DNA of 5,500 nucleotides from Desulfobacterales bacterium (GTDB taxonomy: Bacteria > Desulfobacterota > Desulfobacteria > Desulfobacterales > C00003060), in the NCBI GenBank assembly GCA_020347085.1, contig CP070769.1, positions 1,309,803 through 1,315,302 on the forward strand, read 5' to 3'. Positions 1 through 5,500 of this stretch are shown here, one piece after another; within the stretch, counting starts at the first letter, position 1; every line of letters starts with the position of its first letter. The notes under the pieces are model-generated. The model saw only the letters and a program-made list of their open reading frames with translations. It was not told where the DNA came from and ran no database searches. Both the position numbers and the translations under genes were made by a program.

Positions 1-126
1 CCGTATGTCGAATATGGTGCCGTTGAGGGGCCTGTCAGGCCATATCAGTGACCTGACCTCAAAAAGGATGTCCCCTGGCGGCAACAAAGCTGCGCAACAC
101 TATCAACATCTTCAAGAGAGCGGTTT

Positions 127-192
127 GGGCAACAGCCCGTAAAGATGTGAGGCCTCCCCGCCCTGAAGGACGCGGGTTCTGCCCTGCGGCAG
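127..192 (-). other. Three-hairpin cluster after purQ, resembling an IS200/IS605 right end
   Basis: Read in the purQ direction there are three successive hairpins: CTGCC-GCAG-GGCAG (192-179), CCCGC-(GT)-CC-TTCA-GG-GCGGG (176-157, two-base bulge) and GGGC-TGTT-GCCC (138-127). The middle one, followed by GGAGGCCTCACA, closely resembles the form I remember after tnpB genes (a CCCCGTCCTTCAGGGCGGGGAGG-like hairpin near a TCAC end), where the TnpB-associated guide RNA terminates. The strand would match a lost tnpB lying upstream, but purQ occupies that place, only about 85 bases away. So at most this is a relict or orphan end. Alternatives are an mRNA 3' stabiliser or a factor-dependent terminator; no T run follows any of the stems. 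The hairpins are seen directly; the IS link is pattern recall only. Confidence 0.3.
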
Positions 193-262
193 CACTCCGT
201 GTCCGGGAAACAGGCCGGTCACATGGCCTTGTCGCGTTCGGTTTGAGTTCTGGCAGTTCTCC

Positions 263-1114
263 TCAAGGTGCCAGGTGGTTGCGTTCTATGTATTCGACAG
301 CGTTTTTCAGGATCTGAACACCACCGGTTATCTCTCGGTGGATCGACTGGCCTTGCCGCTTCATAGCCTCTTTCAGGCGTGTCCAATCAGGATGGTTCGT
401 CCAGTGGTTGAACGCCTCGGGGTGGGGCATCAATCCAAAGACACGGCCGGTAGGGTCACATATTCCGGCAATGTCATAGACTGAGCCGTTTGGGTTGAAC
501 GGAAATCTGCCCCCTGCTGGCGCCCCCTCAGGTGTGGCATACTGGAAAACCACCTGCTTATCATCTACCAGATGTGTGATCACCTCAGGAGATGCATAGA
601 ACTTCCCTTCCCCGTGCCTTATAGGAAGCTCTATCCGGGCGACCCCCTTGGCAAAGACACAAGGCGTATCCGGGTTTCCCAAAAGGGTTACCCATTGATC
701 CCTGAAATTTCCACAATCATTGAACGTAAGAGCAACCTTTCGTGACCTGTAATCCCGATCAAAGCCGGGCAGAAGCCCCAGGTTCACCAGGGCCTGAAAT
801 CCGTTACAGATCCCCATGATCAGCTTTCCCTCATCTATGAATTCGAGAAGCGCTGCGCCCATGTTCGACCTTAAGCGCACCGCCTCAAGCACGCCGGCCC
901 CGTGATCATCGCCCCAGCTAAACCCTCCGTCAAATACAAGGATGTCGTAGTCCTTTAGGGACTGCTCCCCTGAGATAAGGGAATTGATATGTACACGGGT
1001 TGACACAGCCCCGGCTAATTCAAAGGCATGGGCGGTCTCAAAGTCGCAGTTCAGGCCGTAACCGGTCAGCACCAGGACATGGACTTCTTGGCTGTGCGTT
1101 TTACCTTGTGTCAT
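263..1114 (-). CDS. purQ: Phosphoribosylformylglycinamidine synthase glutaminase subunit PurQ, 283 aa
   Basis: PurQ is a class I (triad) glutamine amidotransferase that hydrolyses glutamine and passes ammonia to the PurL synthetase within the FGAM synthase complex. The nucleophile is Cys103 in MGICNGFQAL, and the partner pair is His231/Glu233 in LMPHPEAF. FDGGFSWGDDHGAG at 61-74 is the PurQ form of the oxyanion-side loop (commonly GGFSYGDxxRAG), and RHGEGKFY at 166-173 is another family block. It has 283 residues against roughly 225-230 in the short Bacillus type. The extra length lies mainly after the PHPE motif, where residues 237-246 (HWTNHPDWTR) lead to a closing helix with NAVEYI. I believe this longer form also occurs in archaea and some other bacteria (from memory). 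An in-frame TAG four codons upstream fixes the start. The nearest SD-like run (GGCGGGA) is about 12 bases away. It is the last recognisable gene of the cluster. Confidence 0.96.
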   Translation of the reverse strand: MTQGKTHSQEVHVLVLTGYGLNCDFETAHAFELAGAVSTRVHINSLISGEQSLKDYDILVFDGGFSWGDDHGAGVLEAVRLRSNMGAALLEFIDEGKLIMGICNGFQALVNLGLLPGFDRDYRSRKVALTFNDCGNFRDQWVTLLGNPDTPCVFAKGVARIELPIRHGEGKFYASPEVITHLVDDKQVVFQYATPEGAPAGGRFPFNPNGSVYDIAGICDPTGRVFGLMPHPEAFNHWTNHPDWTRLKEAMKRQGQSIHREITGGVQILKNAVEYIERNHLAP

Positions 1115-1236
1115 GTTAAATCGCTATCCCGCCTTGAAAACAGTACGATATTGGGATTTCGAGCTTTTCCATTTTTCAACCCAAGCAACACGTCACGGCC
1201 GACATCACTGAAACTTCGCGTATTCCTTGGTTACTC

Positions 1237-4233
1237 TCATATCAATCCTCCAAAGGGGCGCTTCCAAGCCGTTTTCAGTTCCGAGACCGGTACGTTGATC
1301 ACCGGCTTCCCGTCCATACCGTTGATGACAAGATCGGGTCCGCGTGAGACCTTCCCCACGCAGCCATGGGGCAACGCGACAAAATGGGCCTCAAATGACG
1401 AACAATGCTTCGGGTCAACGGTGACAATGAAGCGCCCAGGGGACTCTGAATAAAGGATGATATAGTCTTTGTCGGCATCTGTCCTTGGCACCTTGGAAAG
1501 GCCGATATCCATTCCCAGACAGCCTCCCATGGCCACAAGCGCCAGATGCACACCCAGCCCCCCTCGATAGATGCCGTGGCATGACGCCACCAGTTCCTCC
1601 TCAATGGCCCTACTCAAAACCCGATAGAGTTTCATCGAAGGCTCAGGTTGGAGTTGGGGCACACGAAGACCCACATAACCAAAATGCTCATAATACTCAG
1701 AAGCGCCCAGCTCATTTCCCGTCTCACCCAGCACGTAGACAAGGTCTCCGGCAACCTTGGAGTCCATGGTCACGCAGCGGGTCACGTTTGGAATGACACT
1801 GGTGCAGGTAAACTGCAATGTAGGAAGGGCAGAGACCTTCTGTGTTTCACCGTGTCGGCCCTTGAGATAGCCGTCTACGTACATACTGTCTTTTCCGGAA
1901 AGGAGTGGGATCCCGTAAGTGGTGCAAACGTCCTTTAAGGCCCAGTTGGCGCGGACCAGTTGTGCGGCCTTGTACTTGCCATCCGGGTTCCCTATCGGAT
2001 CGTATTGTATGGTGGGCCAGCAAAAATTATCCACACCACCGATGCACCCGGGGTCCCCGCCCACCGCTATCACGCGCCGCACCGCCTCGTCGATGGTACA
2101 GGCCACCATATGGTAGGTGTCGATCTGTGAATAGGTCGGCAGCACTGCCTGGGCTGCCGCCAATCCCTTAAAGGAGTCCAGAGCGGGCCGGATGACTACC
2201 GCATCACTGTTTACGTCACGCTCCTTTCCGACAAGGGGTTTGACGACGCTCGTCCCTTGCACCTCATGGTCATACTGACGGATGATCCACTCTTTTGAAG
2301 AGATATTAGGTCTGGCAAGAATATCCAGGAGCAACCCTGAGGCATCGTCCGGCTCGGCGAGCGCAGGCTCAAGAAGCTGCCGCATCTCAGGAGGGGTCCA
2401 TTCAGCCTCAAAGGTCCATTGGGGAAACTGCGAGGTCATAAAATCAATGTCAACACTGGCGCAGGTCTCGCCTTCATAGGTGATATGGAGTTTGCCAAGG
2501 TCTGTGTAGTGACCGATCACAGTGCTCTCTACCGCGTGCTTTTTCGAAAGCGTTTCAAATTCCGCCCAGTGTTCTGGCTTGATAGCCACCGTCATACGCT
2601 CTTGGGATTCGGAAACCCAGATTTCCCACTGGTCCAGACCTTCATATTTGAGCGGGACCTTTTCCAGGTCAACCACACACCCGTTACTGAAGCGGGCCGA
2701 TTCCCCCACGGATGAGGAGAGCCCGCCACCACCGTTGTCTGTAATGAAGGCAATGAGGCCCTGGTCTCTGGCCTCCAGAAGAAAATCGTGCATCTTTTTC
2801 TGCGTATAAGGATCTCCAATCTGGACATGTCCTGCAGGGGTATGGGCAGAAAAGCTCTCAGAGGCAGCGGTCACACCGTGGATCCCATCCTTGCCCACCC
2901 GGCCACCGCACATCACGATCAGATCCCCGGGAGAAGTTGTCTTCTCCTCAGCAGGTTCTCCTTTGATGTGAGACGGCATGAGACCGATAGCTGTAACAAA
3001 GACTAAACACTTCCCAAGGTATCCCTCGTGAAACCAAACCTGTCCATAAGGCGTGGGAATACCGCTCTTGTTGCCCCCGTCGCGCACCCCTTCGATGACG
3101 CCATCTAAGAGGCGTTTGGGATGAAGATGAGGTGTGAGATGTCCCTGGTAGTCACGAGGCCCCACACAGTATCCGTACATCCCCATGACCAGCTTGGAGC
3201 CTTTGCCCGTTCCCATGGGGTCGCGGTAGACGCCGACAATTCCGGTGATGGCACCGCCGTATGCCTCCATGTTGGACGGGGAGTTATGGGTCTCGCCGGT
3301 AATCACGTAGTAGTAGTCATCGTTGAATCGGCCCACACCGGCCTTGTCCCACAGGACGGCTATCACCCAAGGCTTTTGCTTCTGAATGGCCAGCGTAGGA
3401 GCCTCGATACAGGTCGCAAAGAGGTTGTCCACAACCTGGGTTTCTCCGGTCCCAAGGTCTTTGTAATGAAACAAGCCCTTAAAGGTGTTGTGGTTGCAGT
3501 GATCGCTTCTGGCCTGGGAGATGTATTCCAGCTCAACATCGGTCGGGTCTGAAAGCCCCACGGCCCGGCGCTGTTCCAGCACATCGTCTCTGAGGAAATA
3601 ATCCCGAATCGTGGGAACGTCATTCGGGTTCAGTGCCAGGCCGCGCTCTTTGCTGAGTCTCATAAGGGTTTCGTCACTATCAATTGGGATCACCGTGACG
3701 GTTGGTTTATGATCTAGGCGTACCTTGGGGATGATGATCCCCACGCCTGTCTCCGAGTTCCAATCATCTTTTGAAAAGACTCTCCATTCTTGGATAATGT
3801 CATTGGCAAGGAGTTCCCCGGCAATGCGGTCCGCATCGTGAAAGGACAGGTTGCCGCCCTTCAGGCAATACGTTTTTGAGGTGTAAATTGCCTCACCCGG
3901 TTTCAAACGGATCCCAAGGAGGTCCTGTACTGCTTCTTCAGCTGTGCTCCCGGGGTTATCGCGCACGCCGGGCCGGAAGCCCACCCACAAAACCCAGTCG
4001 AAATCGATCGCCAGGGGCCTGTAGGATGAGATTTGCGTGACGGGATTGGTAAAGATTTCGGTTCGGATGGCTTCAAGCTGATCTATGGTGAGGTCACAGT
4101 CGAAGGTAAGAATCGAGACCGTGCGTACAGACTGAAGGTCCAATCCAAAATAGTCGTTTGCCTTCCTGCAAATAGCAGCCCCTTCAGCATCAAAGAGATC
4201 GGGTTTCAGGGTGATTTCCAGGCGGGCAGACAT
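1237..4233 (-). CDS. purL: Phosphoribosylformylglycinamidine synthase, fused PurS-PurL subunit, 998 aa
   Basis: This is the ATP-dependent synthetase part of FGAM synthase: FGAR + glutamine-derived ammonia + ATP to FGAM + ADP + Pi, step four of de novo purine synthesis. Residues 4-70 and 80-155 each look like a PurS unit (the second has RPGVRDNPG at 87-95), followed by a linker and two AIRS-like halves (about 225-600 and 660-965). Visible PurL motifs are ARSDHCNHNTFKG at 241-253, ETHNSPS at 314-320 (metal and nucleotide binding), GKDGIHGVTAASESF at 447-461, DNGGGGLSS at 499-507, SESQERM at 541-547, VGGDPG at 724-729, DNFCWP at 735-740 and GKDSM at 780-784. The second-half HDxSDGG-type motif reads SCHGIYRGG at 884-892, lacking its acidic residues. 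There is no glutaminase domain; purQ follows 122 bases downstream and supplies it. An in-frame TAG at 4243-4245 fixes the start, and the PurS fold begins right after Met1. The ribosome-binding site is weak. A stand-alone bacterial PurL is about 740 residues; the excess is mostly the PurS part. Confidence 0.96.
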   Translation of the reverse strand: MSARLEITLKPDLFDAEGAAICRKANDYFGLDLQSVRTVSILTFDCDLTIDQLEAIRTEIFTNPVTQISSYRPLAIDFDWVLWVGFRPGVRDNPGSTAEEAVQDLLGIRLKPGEAIYTSKTYCLKGGNLSFHDADRIAGELLANDIIQEWRVFSKDDWNSETGVGIIIPKVRLDHKPTVTVIPIDSDETLMRLSKERGLALNPNDVPTIRDYFLRDDVLEQRRAVGLSDPTDVELEYISQARSDHCNHNTFKGLFHYKDLGTGETQVVDNLFATCIEAPTLAIQKQKPWVIAVLWDKAGVGRFNDDYYYVITGETHNSPSNMEAYGGAITGIVGVYRDPMGTGKGSKLVMGMYGYCVGPRDYQGHLTPHLHPKRLLDGVIEGVRDGGNKSGIPTPYGQVWFHEGYLGKCLVFVTAIGLMPSHIKGEPAEEKTTSPGDLIVMCGGRVGKDGIHGVTAASESFSAHTPAGHVQIGDPYTQKKMHDFLLEARDQGLIAFITDNGGGGLSSSVGESARFSNGCVVDLEKVPLKYEGLDQWEIWVSESQERMTVAIKPEHWAEFETLSKKHAVESTVIGHYTDLGKLHITYEGETCASVDIDFMTSQFPQWTFEAEWTPPEMRQLLEPALAEPDDASGLLLDILARPNISSKEWIIRQYDHEVQGTSVVKPLVGKERDVNSDAVVIRPALDSFKGLAAAQAVLPTYSQIDTYHMVACTIDEAVRRVIAVGGDPGCIGGVDNFCWPTIQYDPIGNPDGKYKAAQLVRANWALKDVCTTYGIPLLSGKDSMYVDGYLKGRHGETQKVSALPTLQFTCTSVIPNVTRCVTMDSKVAGDLVYVLGETGNELGASEYYEHFGYVGLRVPQLQPEPSMKLYRVLSRAIEEELVASCHGIYRGGLGVHLALVAMGGCLGMDIGLSKVPRTDADKDYIILYSESPGRFIVTVDPKHCSSFEAHFVALPHGCVGKVSRGPDLVINGMDGKPVINVPVSELKTAWKRPFGGLI

Positions 4234-4297
4234 AGAAAGTCTCTATCAAAAAATCGGGTTTAGTATCAAAACAGTCCTTTGCACAGCCTCTGTCAGG

Positions 4298-4313
4298 AAC
4301 CGGTTCACCGGTT
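4298..4313 (-). other. Perfect hairpin in the fabH-purSL spacer
   Basis: AACCGG-TGAA-CCGGTT on the transcribed strand gives six perfect base pairs with a four-base loop. It lies about 30 bases after the fabH stop and about 65 bases before the purSL start. No run of T follows, so it is not a standard intrinsic terminator. It may protect or punctuate a shared mRNA, or be an operator-like palindrome. The inverted repeat is seen directly; the role is inference. Confidence 0.4.
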
Positions 4314-4344
4314 TAGCCACTTATTCGGGACAGGAAGGATGGTG

Positions 4345-5337
4345 CTATAAAGACCAATTCACGACAGATGCCCCCCAGGTTAAACCTGCTCCAAAAGTAA
4401 CCATGAGCATGCGGTCACCTTTCTTTAACAGGCCTTCCCGGTTGGCCTCGTCAAGGGCAATGGGGATAGAGGCCGATGAGGTGTTTCCGTATTTTTCGAT
4501 ATTGGTGTAAACCTTGTCCATGGGTATGGAAAGCTTTTCTGCTGTGGCTCGGATAATCCTGAGGTTGGCCTGGTGGGGCACCAGGAGTGCGATATCCGCG
4601 CCTGACAGGCCATGATGCGCCAGAGCCGACGTGGCAATGTTGGCCAGACAGGATACAGCTTTTTTGAAAAGACGGTTTCCTTCCATCTTTAAATAAAAAG
4701 GCTTTGATTCGACCGTATCCAGAATCTCAGGGACTTTGGAAAAACCATCGGAGCTATAGAGAAGATCCCAGAAGCTCCCGTCAGACTCCAGGTGGGTTGA
4801 CAGAATCCCGTCCTGGTCGTTTGTGGGGGTCATCACCACGGCACCTGCACCATCTCCCAGTAGCACACAGGTGGTTCGGTCCTCCCAGTTTGTGATGGAG
4901 GAAAGACGCTCGGCTCCAATAACGAGAGCATTCTGACAGTTTCCCGTGGCAATCGCGTTATTTGCTACCGACAGGGCATACAGGAAACCAGAGCATCCGG
5001 CAGAGATGTCAAAAGCAACTGCCTTGCTGGCTTTTAAAGCCTTTTGCACCAGGCACGCTCCCGAAGGGAACTGACGATCCGGTGTCACCGTGCCCATCAC
5101 AATCATATCCAAGCTCTCGGGTGAGATGCCCGCCATGTCCAGGGCCTTTAAAGATGCACTAGTGGCCAAATCCGATGTGTTCTCACCTTGGCCGTTTGTA
5201 GAAATGCGGCGTTCTTTGATCCCGGTCCGCCGTGTGATCCATTCATCCGTTGTATCTACGATGGTCTCCAGGTCTTTATTCGTGAGGATCCTTTTGGGTG
5301 TCGTAGAACCCGTCCCAACGATGCGTCCTGTTGTCAT
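4345..5337 (-). CDS. fabH: Beta-ketoacyl-ACP synthase III (FabH), 330 aa
   Basis: FabH starts type II fatty acid synthesis in the cytoplasm by condensing an acyl-CoA primer, usually acetyl-CoA, with malonyl-ACP to give acetoacetyl-ACP, CO2 and CoA. The Cys-His-Asn triad of the family is intact: Cys115 in DISAGCSGF, His255 in VPHQAN and Asn285 in YGNTSSAS. Other FabH hallmarks are DEWITRRTGI at 31-40 (CoA-binding loop region), GDGAGAVV near 161-168 and the C-terminal FGAGLTWG at 315-322. The length is normal for the family. An in-frame TAA at 5341-5343 rules out a longer protein, and the N terminus matches the usual FabH start. The only good Shine-Dalgarno-like run (AAGGAG, 5355-5360) lies 17 bases before the ATG, which is far. 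purSL follows after 111 bases on the same strand. Primer preference (acetyl or branched) cannot be read from the sequence. The family assignment is secure; operon membership is inference. Confidence 0.97.
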   Translation of the reverse strand: MTTGRIVGTGSTTPKRILTNKDLETIVDTTDEWITRRTGIKERRISTNGQGENTSDLATSASLKALDMAGISPESLDMIVMGTVTPDRQFPSGACLVQKALKASKAVAFDISAGCSGFLYALSVANNAIATGNCQNALVIGAERLSSITNWEDRTTCVLLGDGAGAVVMTPTNDQDGILSTHLESDGSFWDLLYSSDGFSKVPEILDTVESKPFYLKMEGNRLFKKAVSCLANIATSALAHHGLSGADIALLVPHQANLRIIRATAEKLSIPMDKVYTNIEKYGNTSSASIPIALDEANREGLLKKGDRMLMVTFGAGLTWGASVVNWSL

Positions 5338-5340
5338 GAT

Positions 5341-5412
5341 TTATTCTTTTTCCACTCCTTGCGATTCAAAAACTTTGGAAGCGCAAATACCATATAAAAT
5401 GACCTTCGTCAT
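5341..5412 (-). CDS. Possible 23-codon leader reading frame before fabH
   Basis: ATG at 5412-5410 opens 23 codons (MTKVILYGICASKVFESQGV, then EKE) and stops at TAA 5343-5341. It is preceded by AAGGGG at 5422-5427, nine bases before the ATG, a better placed ribosome-binding site than any fabH itself has. Its stop is separated from the fabH ATG by only three bases (ATC) and both lie in the same frame. An upstream in-frame TAG at 5461-5463 means it is not the tail of a longer gene. It could be a translated leader coupled to fabH, or simply chance. The peptide has no recognisable homology or run of one amino acid that would suggest attenuation. Conservation would decide. Confidence 0.25.
   Translation of the reverse strand: MTKVILYGICASKVFESQGVEKE
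5355..5360 (-). promoter_or_regulatory. AAGGAG, distant Shine-Dalgarno candidate for fabH
   Basis: This is the strongest match to the anti-SD sequence near fabH, but 17 bases separate it from the ATG at 5337, about twice the usual spacing. There is no start codon at the optimal distance, so either fabH initiation is weak, or ribosomes finishing the upstream short frame re-initiate at fabH. Confidence 0.35.
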
Positions 5413-5421
5413 CTTTTTTTT

Positions 5422-5427
5422 CCCCTT
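5422..5427 (-). promoter_or_regulatory. Candidate ribosome-binding site for the fabH leader frame
   Basis: AAGGGG followed by eight A and one G before the ATG at 5412. Spacing of nine bases is acceptable. The unbroken A run just after it keeps the initiation region unstructured. It only matters if the short leader frame is translated. Confidence 0.3.
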
Positions 5428-5500
5428 TTGAGAGAATCGGCAATAACAAAAATACCGGGGCTATGGCGCCGTGTCGGAAGCGGAAGGCCTCCGTAATGCC

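Noticed and set aside
1..51. A 16-codon open stretch on the plus strand ending at TGA, possibly the tail of a convergent gene
   Set aside because: Too short to recognise and the other frames look equally open; no evidence to prefer it.
61..81. A weak stem followed by TTTTT on the minus strand as a terminator for the pur genes
   Set aside because: The stem has only three Watson-Crick pairs in a row, or five pairs including two wobbles; too weak to call an intrinsic terminator.
59..262. An open frame continuing 67 codons past the purQ TGA in the same frame
   Set aside because: Rich in Arg, Pro and Gly as expected from GC-rich non-coding DNA, no start codon with a ribosome-binding site, and nothing to suggest suppression of the stop.
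1116..1172. An 18-codon frame (minus) whose TAA lies one base before the purQ ATG
   Set aside because: It has no ribosome-binding site, and short frames like this are expected by chance in a 122-base spacer.
1028..1453. A 141-codon plus-strand open frame spanning the purQ start, the spacer and the purSL end
   Set aside because: Overlaps two well-supported genes antisense and has no recognisable domain or ribosome-binding site.
3121..3552. A 143-codon plus-strand open frame
   Set aside because: Lies wholly antisense to the conserved core of PurSL; its composition is explained by the opposite strand.
4246..4320. A 24-codon GTG-started frame (minus) in the fabH-purSL spacer
   Set aside because: GTG start without a ribosome-binding site, no recognisable product, and it runs through the hairpin.
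5391..5460. AT-rich segments such as TTGTTA and TTATAT as a sigma-70 promoter for fabH
   Set aside because: No -35/-10 pair with acceptable sequence at 16-18 base spacing could be assembled.
5366..5500. A 44-codon minus-strand open stretch running in from the window edge
   Set aside because: It resembles no usual fabH-neighbour C terminus that I know, overlaps the better-supported leader frame, and cannot be judged without the sequence beyond the edge.

Overview
The window holds three complete genes, all on the minus strand and read right to left: fabH (5335-5337 start codon), a fused purS-purL gene, and purQ. Nothing convincing is coded on the plus strand. The sequence is moderately GC-rich, and the three proteins are full length with intact active-site motifs, so this is ordinary functioning chromosomal DNA. 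A PurSL polypeptide of about 1,000 residues with a separate, long PurQ, next to a housekeeping fabH, is an arrangement I associate with Desulfobacterota (former Deltaproteobacteria) and relatives. That assignment is inference from memory of gene architecture, not a search result.

Layout, in transcription order. 5500-5338: a leader region containing a possible 23-codon reading frame with its own ribosome-binding site. It ends three bases before the fabH start and lies in the same frame. 5337-4345: fabH, beta-ketoacyl-ACP synthase III, which starts fatty acid synthesis. 4344-4234: a 111-base spacer with a perfect 6-bp hairpin. 4233-1237: purSL, the synthetase part of FGAM synthase, with two PurS-like units at its N terminus. 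1236-1115: a 122-base spacer without a recognisable signal. 1114-263: purQ, the glutaminase part of FGAM synthase. 262-1: a gene-free tail with three short hairpins at 127-192. These resemble the right end of IS200/IS605-type elements (the place where TnpB guide RNAs end), but I see no transposase gene.

PurQ releases ammonia from glutamine and PurSL uses it with ATP to convert FGAR to FGAM, the fourth step of de novo purine synthesis, so the two genes form one enzyme. FabH belongs to a different pathway; the common strand and short spacers suggest shared transcription, but no promoter or terminator could be identified with confidence. I did not find a new biological system here. The points most worth checking are the IS605-like hairpin cluster after purQ and the in-frame leader reading frame before fabH.
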